A DNA stretch of 64,000 nucleotides. Source: Ascidiaceihabitans sp039975415. Its GTDB lineage: Bacteria > Pseudomonadota > Alphaproteobacteria > Rhodobacterales > Rhodobacteraceae. The DNA lies in assembly GCF_039975415.1 (NCBI RefSeq), contig NZ_JBDWHD010000010.1. One strand, 5' to 3'. The stretch's first letter is position 1. Each line of letters opens with the position of its first letter. Below are positions 15,851 to 23,936 of the stretch, piece after piece. A program made the position numbers and the translations under genes. Under the pieces are notes generated by a model, which ran no database searches, had not been told where the DNA came from, and saw only the letters and a list, made by a program, of their open reading frames with translations.

Positions 15851-18800
15851 ATGAAGCGTTTTATAGCTGTCACAGCCACAGTTTTTTTGTGTTCGGTCGT
15901 TTTTGCCTTTGCCCCGCCGCGCGCCCAAGCTGATACGTCAGCTTCTGGTTTGCCCTTGCCATCTGCTTTGCCGTTGCTGGACTACGAAGCGCAGCTTTAT
16001 CCGTTCATTGCAAATCGCGACTTTGCAGAGCTAAAGTGGGTGCGCGACAAATCATGGCGCGATACAGGCCCCTTTGTTCTTGATACCAATTACGGCGTCC
16101 ATCCCGCTGTGCGCATGTACTATTCGCCAGAGATCATCGATTGGCTTGAGGGCGGACGCAAAGGCACGGTCAAAGACGGCGCGATCGTGATCAAGGAAAT
16201 GGCGACGCCCCCCTCGGCGATCTACAACGAATACCGCGACATGCTGACATACTTGCATCCCGACGATCCAGACACGGTTGAAGCGGAAATGTTGAAATAT
16301 ATCCGCAAAGACGGCGGGTTGAACTGGACGGTGATGGTAAAAGACAGCGCTGTGTCCCACGGTGGCTGGTTTTTTGCCTCCGTCGACCAAGACGCCACCA
16401 TCGACGACTTCAGCAAGTATCCCTACACCCCACCAACGGGGTCTGCCGGCGACGGCACGTGCATGCGGTGCCATGCCTCAGCTGCGGAAGAACTGATATT
16501 TTCCGCTTTGGACAATGTCGAAGGTTATCCCGGTCAGCCCTTCATCTTCCGCGTCGATGAAAGCTGGCGCAAACTGAAAAACTTCCCCGAAGGGCCGTTC
16601 AACTTGCCCAAATGGCAGCGCCCAGCCGGTGGCGCAGGCGAAACAGCCCTAATCGAGGACTATTTCCACAGTGAAAAGTCCGCCCAGAAAACGGCCAAGA
16701 CAGCACCGGTTTCGCCCACCGAACAGAATCCGACATTTTTGGCTATGTTCAAACCGACAGGCGGGGTGAATATCAACCCTGACAACGTGCAGCGCTTGCC
16801 CAGCCAATGGTTGGACCATGTGCCTGCAAGGCCCAACGACACGCAACACTTCTTAACGTCGGACAACTGCGTCGGCTGTCACGGCGGCCTTGGCGGTGCG
16901 CCTTACGGCAACACCATGTTTATTCAAACCGGCCCCGACTATGGGACGGGTTACAACATTTCCGAATATGGAGAATGGCGTTGGTCCCCGATGGGTTTGG
17001 CCGGGCGTGATCCAATTTTCTACGCCCAGCTTGAAAGCGAATTCGCCCTTCTGGAAGAGGCCGGCGTGGGTGAACTATCATCCAATCTTGGCACGACTTG
17101 TCTGTCGTGCCACGCAGCAATGGGGCAACGACAGCTTAGCATCGACGCCCATGAAAACCCCGATAAGGGTTTGAATGCCAACGATTTCAAAGTGGCCTAT
17201 ACGTTGCTACATGATCCACTAACAGCCTCCGAAGAACAAAAGCAGAAGGATGCAGGCGTCTTCGATTACCACCAATACGGCAACCTGGGCCGTGAGGGTA
17301 TTTCATGTGCCGTCTGCCACCATATCGCGCCGCCCGAACAAGCCGCAGGGCAGCCCGACTACAACACCCTCGACACCTACCTGATGAATGGCACGACAGG
17401 CGTCTTCCGCTTGACCGACGCTGACGAATTGGGCGGACCGTTCAAGGATGTCGCAGTCAAACCAATGCAAAATGCGATGGGGATCACCCCGGTCTTTAAC
17501 GAATATGTTAAAGACAGCCAGATGTGTGGGGCATGCCATACGATCAATTTACCCAATGTTGATGCGGACAAAACCAAACCATTGGAAGGGTATTCGGAAG
17601 CCGATCAAAAGGTGTTCAACGATGCTGCAAAGAACGGTGCAGCCTTCTTGAAAGATGAATACGGCACCACGTTTGCAGAAGGGTTGCTGAATTTCCAACA
17701 CTCTGTCGAACAGGCGACATACATCGAATGGGTGAATTCCGTCTTTAATGAAGAAGGCACCGGACAGTCCTGTCAGGATTGCCATATGAAAGGGAATTTC
17801 GAAACCGTTGACGGCGAAATCAAGATCGACAGCATCACCACCCAAATCGCCTCAATTCAGGATAGCAACCTGCCCGACGTCGACAATCTGTTGCCGACAA
17901 AAGACATCACGGTTCCTTTCCGCGAAGACTACAAACGCCACAACTTTGTCGGCTTGAACGCCTACATGGTGTCGATGTTAAGTCAGTTCAGTGAAGAATT
18001 GGGCATGGGCTATACTGATCCCATGACATCGGCCACAAACGGCGCACAGTTGTCGTTGGACACAATGGCGCTGCAAGCACGCGATGAAACGGCCGACGTC
18101 GGGATCGAGGTCGAAATGGGCGATGGTGGCGTTGTGGCCCATGTCAGCGTGACAAACAAAACAGGGCACCGTTTGCCGTCAGGCGTCGGTTTCCGTCGTG
18201 CTTTCCTTGAGGTAAAAGCAACCTCAAAGGATGGCAAAGTGATCTGGTGTTCGGGCTGCTCGAATGACGCAGGTGTGATATTGGGCGCGGATAACAAGCC
18301 CTTGAAAACAGAGTTTCTGGATCACGTCCCTGATGGTGCAAAAGAAGCATTGTTCCAGCCGCATTACACCGTGATCGACGATCAGGACCAAGTGCAAATT
18401 TACGAGGAACTGACCCAGAACGCTAAGCTCGAATTCACCACAAGTTTTGTGCACCGTGTCTACCACCCCAAAGACAATCGCCTGCCGCCAAAGGGCGCGT
18501 TGAAGCCGGGAACACCTGAATTCATTGCGAAATTTGGTGACAGCGAAGTCACAGCGGCCTTTATGAAAGCGACCCTTCCCGAAGGGAAAGCTAAAATGGA
18601 TGCCGATTTTGGGGACGGTTCTGACCGCACGACCTACCAGATCAAGGTGCCAAAAGGCGTGAACGCAAAGGAGGTTACGGTGACGGCGACCCTCTACTCT
18701 CAAGCGATCCCGCCTTACTATCTAAAGCAACGCTTTGAGACCGCGCCAAACCAGCCCGCAACGCAGCGGCTTTACTATCTGGCGAGCCGTTTGAAAACGG

Positions 18801-18868
18801 AAGGCACGATCATCGAAGGTTGGAAGCTGAAGGTGCAATCCGCCAGCGGATCAGCGAAATCCCAATAA
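15851..18868 (+). CDS. Large hexaheme c-type cytochrome with P460-like N-terminal region
   Basis: 1005 residues with a Sec signal peptide (cleavage near AQA, about residue 28). Six CxxCH haem-binding motifs begin at Cys204 (CMRCH), 340 (CVGCH), 417 (CLSCH), 486 (CAVCHH), 559 (CGACH) and 641 (CQDCH). A CSGCS at 800-804 lacks the His and is not counted. Residues about 70-210 resemble cytochrome P460 (GAIVIKEM, then the first CxxCH). The middle resembles multihaem c554-type cytochromes, and the C-terminal part is a beta-sandwich (VSVTNKTGHRLPSGV) common in multihaem oxidoreductases. It should be periplasmic; substrate and partners are unknown. I chose ATG 15851 (GAGGAA upstream) over TTG 15836. 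It has no neighbouring redox genes. Confidence 0.88.
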   Translation: MKRFIAVTATVFLCSVVFAFAPPRAQADTSASGLPLPSALPLLDYEAQLYPFIANRDFAELKWVRDKSWRDTGPFVLDTNYGVHPAVRMYYSPEIIDWLEGGRKGTVKDGAIVIKEMATPPSAIYNEYRDMLTYLHPDDPDTVEAEMLKYIRKDGGLNWTVMVKDSAVSHGGWFFASVDQDATIDDFSKYPYTPPTGSAGDGTCMRCHASAAEELIFSALDNVEGYPGQPFIFRVDESWRKLKNFPEGPFNLPKWQRPAGGAGETALIEDYFHSEKSAQKTAKTAPVSPTEQNPTFLAMFKPTGGVNINPDNVQRLPSQWLDHVPARPNDTQHFLTSDNCVGCHGGLGGAPYGNTMFIQTGPDYGTGYNISEYGEWRWSPMGLAGRDPIFYAQLESEFALLEEAGVGELSSNLGTTCLSCHAAMGQRQLSIDAHENPDKGLNANDFKVAYTLLHDPLTASEEQKQKDAGVFDYHQYGNLGREGISCAVCHHIAPPEQAAGQPDYNTLDTYLMNGTTGVFRLTDADELGGPFKDVAVKPMQNAMGITPVFNEYVKDSQMCGACHTINLPNVDADKTKPLEGYSEADQKVFNDAAKNGAAFLKDEYGTTFAEGLLNFQHSVEQATYIEWVNSVFNEEGTGQSCQDCHMKGNFETVDGEIKIDSITTQIASIQDSNLPDVDNLLPTKDITVPFREDYKRHNFVGLNAYMVSMLSQFSEELGMGYTDPMTSATNGAQLSLDTMALQARDETADVGIEVEMGDGGVVAHVSVTNKTGHRLPSGVGFRRAFLEVKATSKDGKVIWCSGCSNDAGVILGADNKPLKTEFLDHVPDGAKEALFQPHYTVIDDQDQVQIYEELTQNAKLEFTTSFVHRVYHPKDNRLPPKGALKPGTPEFIAKFGDSEVTAAFMKATLPEGKAKMDADFGDGSDRTTYQIKVPKGVNAKEVTVTATLYSQAIPPYYLKQRFETAPNQPATQRLYYLASRLKTEGTIIEGWKLKVQSASGSAKSQ

Positions 18869-18875
18869 ATGGAAA

Positions 18876-18903
18876 GGTGGGCCGCCGACACCGTCGGCCC
18901 ACC
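18876..18903. terminator. Bidirectional terminator between the cytochrome and hisG
   Basis: GGTGGGCCG (18876-18884) and CGGCCCACC (18895-18903) form a perfect 9-bp stem with a 10-base loop, placed between two convergent genes. There is no long T-run on either side, but the position and stem strength support a terminator. Confidence 0.65.
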
Positions 18904-18942
18904 ATCACTCAGTATGCCAGTTAGGATCAGTACCCACCAATC

Positions 18943-19650
18943 CTAAGCATGTCCGTCGAATCCAGCGCTGACCTTTTCCAGAAACGCGGCCAAAACGGCA
19001 CGGTCGGCCAAGTCCACGTTTGCCACACGCGATTTCCACAGTGTCGCCTGAGACGCCAACACCAGTCCATCTGGCAGTATCTTCAAATGGTTTGCGCGCA
19101 GCGTCTCGCCAGAACTGGTAATATCCGCGATCATTTCAGCCGTCTCATTGGCAACCGTGCCTTCAGTGGCCCCTTGGCTGTCGACCAACGCGTAATCTGC
19201 GACGCCTGCATTACGCAGAAAATCGCGCACAAGTCGATGGTACTTGGTGGCGATCCGCAGGCGCATGCCATGGGTCGCACGAAACGCAGAGACGGCGGCA
19301 TCCAGATCGTCCAGAGTGTCCACGTCGACCCAGCATTGTGGCACTGCCATGATCAAATCTGCATGGCCAAACCCCATCTCTTCAACGGGGACCACTTGCT
19401 GTTCCCAGAGCGGCAGTTTTTCCTGCACAAGATCCGTGCCTGTGACGCCAAAATGGATATTTCCCGATGCAAGTTCCCGTGGCACTTCGCCCGCCGACAA
19501 CAAAACCAAAGCCACACCATCAATGCCTTCGACACGGCCGGCATATTCGCGGTCCGATCCGCTACGGCTTAAGGCGATGCCGCGTTCGGAAAACCAGTCA
19601 AAGGTTTTTTCCATCAACCGGCCTTTGGATGGCACGCCCAACTTAATCAT
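18943..19650 (-). CDS. hisG: ATP phosphoribosyltransferase, short form
   Basis: 235 residues, the short form lacking the C-terminal regulatory domain. Typical motifs are LGVPSKGRLMEKTFDWF at the N-terminus and the PRPP-binding region around LVDSQGATEGTVANE. It condenses ATP with PRPP in the first step of histidine synthesis and needs HisZ for activity and feedback control. Its start overlaps the hisZ stop by 4 bases, so the two subunits are translationally coupled. Confidence 0.95.
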   Translation of the reverse strand: MIKLGVPSKGRLMEKTFDWFSERGIALSRSGSDREYAGRVEGIDGVALVLLSAGEVPRELASGNIHFGVTGTDLVQEKLPLWEQQVVPVEEMGFGHADLIMAVPQCWVDVDTLDDLDAAVSAFRATHGMRLRIATKYHRLVRDFLRNAGVADYALVDSQGATEGTVANETAEMIADITSSGETLRANHLKILPDGLVLASQATLWKSRVANVDLADRAVLAAFLEKVSAGFDGHA

Positions 19651-20717
19651 GCCGCATCCTCCAGTTTCGCGATCAATCCGGGGCGCAACACGGCGCCGAC
19701 CGCCGGAATTTCAGCCCCTTGCCCCAGCCGCCGGGTCAACGCATCATAGCGCCCACCACTGGCCAAAGTTGGCAGTTCAGGGTGCCCATCGGCATAAATC
19801 CCAAACACAAATCCGTCGTAGTATTCCATCGACGTGCGCCCGTAGCTGGCCTCAAACGGCAGGTTATCCACGTCCACTCCACGTGACGCCATCGCAGTGG
19901 ACCGCGCATCCAGTCCGGTCACAGCTGATGAAATCGCAGGCATATCAACGGCCAAATCGCGCAATTGTTGCAAGGCGTAAGGTACCGTTTCACGGACCTT
20001 CAACAACGCATCAATAACTTCCATCTCTGCCTGAGAAATCGGTGCGGCGGCGGCGTCTTGATGCAAAGCGGCAATGCGTGTTTCAATCTCGGCGGCACTG
20101 CGCAGACCAATGTTTGGTGCATCCACCGTACCCTCACCGCGCAACAAAGCAACGCGCGTTGCAGGCGCTGGAACACGCCCGGAAAAGCGGTCAAGCAGGG
20201 CGCGAAACCGACGCGGGCGCCAGATATGCCGCATCAAAGCATCTTTGCGGGCGCGGGTGGTGTTCAAACCTTGTACAGCTGCCATCAAAATTCCGATGTC
20301 ACCCGTCGCCACATGTGTTTTTAAATGCGCAACACTTTGAGATATCAACGAAAAAACCTCTGCGTCGGCCGCAGCGGGGTCCGTTCGGTCGAAGACCTCG
20401 TAGCCCACTTGCATGTATTCACTGCTGCGGTCCGGATCATGTTCCTGACGGCGAAACACTTCACCCGCATAGGTGTAACGCGCGGGCTCTGCACCGTCAG
20501 ACATATGCATCTGCACGACAGGCACCGTGAAATCAGGGCGCAACATCTGTTCGCCTTTTAATGCATCCGACGTGACATAGGCCCGCGCACGAATGTCTTC
20601 GCCGTACAGGTCCAAAAGCGTTTCAGCAGGTTGCAACACAGGGGGTTCGACCACGGTCGCCCCCTGCATCTCAAAAGTTGCACGCAGTTCCATCGCGCGC
20701 ATACGGATGTTACGCAT
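19647..20717 (-). CDS. hisZ: ATP phosphoribosyltransferase regulatory subunit
   Basis: 356 residues related to the catalytic core of histidyl-tRNA synthetase (class II fold) but without the tRNA-binding domain: LRPDFTVPVVQMH, YTYAGEVFRRQEHDPDRSSE and ASGGRYDALTRRLG are the core motifs. It forms a hetero-octamer with short HisG and carries histidine feedback. The start overlaps the hisS end by 8 bases. Confidence 0.93.
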   Translation of the reverse strand: MRNIRMRAMELRATFEMQGATVVEPPVLQPAETLLDLYGEDIRARAYVTSDALKGEQMLRPDFTVPVVQMHMSDGAEPARYTYAGEVFRRQEHDPDRSSEYMQVGYEVFDRTDPAAADAEVFSLISQSVAHLKTHVATGDIGILMAAVQGLNTTRARKDALMRHIWRPRRFRALLDRFSGRVPAPATRVALLRGEGTVDAPNIGLRSAAEIETRIAALHQDAAAAPISQAEMEVIDALLKVRETVPYALQQLRDLAVDMPAISSAVTGLDARSTAMASRGVDVDNLPFEASYGRTSMEYYDGFVFGIYADGHPELPTLASGGRYDALTRRLGQGAEIPAVGAVLRPGLIAKLEDAA

Positions 20718-22218
20718 TGTTCAGAATCTCTTGGACTTTGGCCAACATCTGGGCCCGTGGTACTTCGAATTGGCTGGGGCGGTCTTTCCATTCTTCATGG
20801 GTCGCCGTTTCTGCGATCTTGGAGCCAAGGATCAAATCCTTGATTTGCACAACGCCGCGTTCCTTTTCGTCGCCCCCTTCAATAATGGCCACGGGTGACG
20901 CGCGTTTGTCTGCGTATTTCAATTGGTTACCAAAGTTCTTTGGATTACCCAGATAGACCTCGGCGCGGATGCCCGCCTGACGCAGCTCCGCAACCATCGC
21001 CTGATAGTCCGCCATCCTGTCACGGTCCATAACCGTCACAACAACAGGGCCGGGGTTGGTCGATTGCATGCGCCCCTTGGCCTGCAACGCTGCCAGTAAA
21101 CGATCCACTCCAATGGATATACCCGTTGCAGGAACCTCTTGACCGGTGAAACGCTTGACCAAATCGTCGTACCGCCCGCCGCCAGCAACGGACCCGAAGT
21201 TGCGCTTGCGGCCCTTTTCGTCAAGAATTTCAAAGGTCAATTCGGCCTCGTACACTGGACCTGTGTAATACCCCAAGCCGCGCACAACCGACGGATCAAT
21301 TTCTATCCGGTCCGCATGGTATCCGCCCGCATCCAACAAGCTTGCCATCGTTTCCAATTCACCCACACCCGCTTTGCCGATCTCGGACCCTTCAACCAGC
21401 TCATAGAGACGGGCCACTGTGGCAGCCCCGGTGTCGCGTTTTGCTTGCATGAACCCCATGACAGTGTCCGCCTGCGCGTCCGTGAGACCCGCACCATCAG
21501 TAAAGTCGCCGCTATCATCTTTACGACCTTCGCCAAGAAGTGCGCGCACCCCTTCCATGCCCAAACGGTCAAGCTTATCGATGGCCCGCAAAACAATGCC
21601 GCGCTCATAGGCGAATTTATCCGGATCAGACGGATCCAGAACGCCGGCCACTTCCATGACGCCGTTCAGTACTTTACGGTTGTTGATGCGTACAATGTAG
21701 TCGCCCCGCGCAATGCCGACTTCTTCCAACGTATCCGACAACATCGCGCAAATCTCTGCATCTGCAGCCATGGACGCTGTGCCCACAGTGTCTGCATCAC
21801 ATTGATAAAATTGACGGAACCGGCCGGGCCCCGGCTTTTCATTGCGCCAAACGGGGCCCATCGTGTATCGGCGGTAAGGGTTGGGCAGGTCATTGCGGTG
21901 CTGTGCGTAAACACGCGCCAAAGGGGCCGTCATGTCGTACCGCAGCGCCAACCAATCGCCCGGCTTTTCACCTTCGCCATCCTCTTGCCAGGCAAACACA
22001 CCCGCGTTGGGACGATCCACATCAGGCAAGAATTTGCCCAAAGCTTCCACAGTTTCAACTGCGCTGCTTTCCAGTGCGTCAAAGCCATACCGATGATACA
22101 CTCCGGCAATCGCTTGCAGCATTTCTGTGCGCTGAGTGACCTCAGTGCCGAAATAGTCGCGAAAGCCCTTTGGCGTTTCTGCCTTGGGGCGCGGGGTTTT
22201 CTTGGGCTTTGCCATCAT
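20710..22218 (-). CDS. hisS: Histidyl-tRNA synthetase
   Basis: 502 residues, longer than the approximately 420 of E. coli but usual for alphaproteobacteria. Class II motifs are visible: motif 2 (YTMGPVWRNEKPGPGRFRQFYQCD), the His-specific RGLGYYTGPVYE and motif 3 (GISIGVDRLLAAL). It charges tRNA-His. It is first in a hisS-hisZ-hisG operon, putting the charging enzyme and the first histidine-biosynthetic enzyme under one control. Two adjacent ATGs start the frame; GGAACC lies just before. Confidence 0.96.
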   Translation of the reverse strand: MMAKPKKTPRPKAETPKGFRDYFGTEVTQRTEMLQAIAGVYHRYGFDALESSAVETVEALGKFLPDVDRPNAGVFAWQEDGEGEKPGDWLALRYDMTAPLARVYAQHRNDLPNPYRRYTMGPVWRNEKPGPGRFRQFYQCDADTVGTASMAADAEICAMLSDTLEEVGIARGDYIVRINNRKVLNGVMEVAGVLDPSDPDKFAYERGIVLRAIDKLDRLGMEGVRALLGEGRKDDSGDFTDGAGLTDAQADTVMGFMQAKRDTGAATVARLYELVEGSEIGKAGVGELETMASLLDAGGYHADRIEIDPSVVRGLGYYTGPVYEAELTFEILDEKGRKRNFGSVAGGGRYDDLVKRFTGQEVPATGISIGVDRLLAALQAKGRMQSTNPGPVVVTVMDRDRMADYQAMVAELRQAGIRAEVYLGNPKNFGNQLKYADKRASPVAIIEGGDEKERGVVQIKDLILGSKIAETATHEEWKDRPSQFEVPRAQMLAKVQEILNNA

Positions 22219-22355
22219 TGGTTCCTGTCCGTTGACACGGGTCAGCCTCTACCGCAGGCCGTGTTCAGGGGCAACTGTGAAGCGCCGGTTCAGGTTGCTG
22301 TTCTACGAGACTATGCGATAAGCGACACAACCGTGTAGCGCTGAAAGACCAATCC

Positions 22356-22550
22356 ATGAACAAACTCGAAGAAGACATGGCCCACCTGACGCGGATGGTC
22401 GAAGACCTTTCGGATATCGTGGCCCAACAAGCTGAAGAAATCGTGACACTTAACCGTCGGGTGCACATGCTGATGCAGCGTGAAGGGGAACGGGACGCTT
22501 CACAAAGTGGCGGCGTTGTCGTTGGGGATGAACGTCCGCCACACTACTGA
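22356..22550 (+). CDS. slyX: SlyX family protein
   Basis: 64 residues, a predicted coiled coil (residues about 2-40, leucine-rich heptads) with the conserved C-terminal ERPPHY end that defines SlyX. Function unknown; E. coli slyX sits near slyD. It is divergent from hisS and 49 bases upstream of the convergent lipoprotein gene end. Confidence 0.88.
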   Translation: MNKLEEDMAHLTRMVEDLSDIVAQQAEEIVTLNRRVHMLMQREGERDASQSGGVVVGDERPPHY

Positions 22551-22597
22551 GAACAGCATCAAGACATGCAGGCGGGAGCCTCCGGCGGAGGTTCTCA
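22548..22597. terminator. Two-tier hairpin with Rhodobacteraceae-type repeat, between slyX and lipoprotein gene
   Basis: TGAGAAC (22548-22554) pairs with GTTCTCA (22591-22597), and inside lies the repeat core at 22572-22593 with its own CCTCC-GGC-GGAGG hairpin. It sits between two convergent genes, so it could end transcription from both sides. The same 22-base core recurs at 33569-33590. Confidence 0.5.
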
Positions 22598-22599
22598 AT

Positions 22600-23844
22600 T
22601 CATGGCGATTTGATCGATTTGGCCAGCACAACACCGTCATGGATCAAAATATCTGCCCAGCGCGCGTTGCCTTCAAAACGCTCATAGGTACTGATAAACA
22701 CCGTATTGCGTTCCACTTGACTGATTTTGCTGCCACAGGGTTTGCGTTTCGCCACACCACAAACGGACGATTTAACCTTTTCGTATGCTTTGTCGGTGGT
22801 GCTGTACGGATATTCGGAACTGGGACGTCCATAGCGCAATTGTTCGTGCATTGAGGGTGCCCCGAAAACAGCAAGTGATGCTGTAAACTGGCGGGGGCAT
22901 CCGTCAGAAAATCCGGTGATGTAGAATGTGCGCTGTCCACCCGCATCCGGGTTACTGTCGAACAATGCGTACCCTTTGCCCCTTGCCGGTGCTTTATCAA
23001 GTTTACGCCCCATAGGCTTGCGCTGCGCATCACAAACACGCGCGACTTGGCCGTATGGCAGCACAGTTCCGTAGGGAACGTCCACAGAATCCACGCCACC
23101 GCGCGATGCGGTTCCAGAACTTCCTGCGAAAAGACCACGCCGCTTTGATGGCTCTGCACGTTCAACAGGTGCGTCGCCCACAGGCTCGGGCGACAGCGAC
23201 GCTGTGCGCACTGTCTCGGGATTTTCCGTATCATTGGTCCGGCCCAAGCCGAACAAGCCGCGGCGCTTTTTAGGTTCTACCAAATCTGCGGTTGCACCAT
23301 CCGCATCATTTAACGTCGTCACGGCAGCATCGAAAGTGGTCGCCGGTTCAGCATTCTGTGCCGGGTCAATTTCGGATACGGCTTCGGTTGCTACGATAGA
23401 TCCGGTATCTTCGTCAGCGGCTTTTGGTTGCAGCCAACCCAAAATGCCCTTCTTCGGCGGCGTTTGCTGTTCTGCTTGTGTTTCCAAATTTGCTTGCGGC
23501 GCAGCCTCTGCTTCAGTTCCCAACCCTGCTATCTCAGCCGGCTCAGACGCAGGCTGTGCTTCAATAAGAACCTCTGTTTCAGCACCTTCAGAAGCGTCAT
23601 CCGCACCCGAATCTACCGCTTGTTCGGCACTTGATACTGTGGCTTCGACTTCAGCTTGATCAGTGTCACGGCGCAAAATACGCGAAAAGAAACCGCCTTC
23701 GCGGTCCAGTTCTTCTTGGCTGGGCAAGGCTTGGGCAGACGTTTCTTCGACCAATTCGACATCGGAAATGCGTTCGACCTGTGCAAGCGGATCACCACAG
23801 GCGGATAGAACGAACAGCAAAGCAAATGCATAGGAAAAACGCAA
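22600..23844 (-). CDS. Lipoprotein with low-complexity middle and conserved C-terminal domain
   Basis: 414 residues. A lipobox (LSAC, Cys16) ends the signal peptide. Residues about 50-225 are Ala/Glu-rich and probably disordered, with spaced basic-aromatic clusters: FFSRILRR, KKGILGWLQPK, KKRRGLFGLGR and KRRGLFAGSSG. The C-terminal 170 residues form a compact domain with several cysteines (VCDAQRK, GCPRQFTA, CGVAKRKPCGS) and the ending DILIHDGVVLAKSIKSP. I do not recognise a characterised family; similar proteins seem confined to Rhodobacteraceae. The outer membrane or periplasmic face is the likely place. It stands alone downstream of dnaE in the same direction, with a 92-base gap. Confidence 0.8.
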   Translation of the reverse strand: MRFSYAFALLFVLSACGDPLAQVERISDVELVEETSAQALPSQEELDREGGFFSRILRRDTDQAEVEATVSSAEQAVDSGADDASEGAETEVLIEAQPASEPAEIAGLGTEAEAAPQANLETQAEQQTPPKKGILGWLQPKAADEDTGSIVATEAVSEIDPAQNAEPATTFDAAVTTLNDADGATADLVEPKKRRGLFGLGRTNDTENPETVRTASLSPEPVGDAPVERAEPSKRRGLFAGSSGTASRGGVDSVDVPYGTVLPYGQVARVCDAQRKPMGRKLDKAPARGKGYALFDSNPDAGGQRTFYITGFSDGCPRQFTASLAVFGAPSMHEQLRYGRPSSEYPYSTTDKAYEKVKSSVCGVAKRKPCGSKISQVERNTVFISTYERFEGNARWADILIHDGVVLAKSIKSP

Positions 23845-23936
23845 AATATCCCACCCCGGTTCTATGGTTACGAAAGTCTTAACCTAGGCATTGTCCGTCT
23901 GTCCACCACATCAACAGTATCGTGGTAAATGTCCGC

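Noticed and set aside
18248..18262. Seventh haem motif (CSGCS) in the cytochrome
   Set aside because: The residue after the second Cys is Ser, not His, so it is not a CxxCH haem site.
21139..22338. 399-residue open frame opposite hisS
   Set aside because: Antisense to conserved hisS coding sequence and rich in Cys and His, as expected of a shadow frame.
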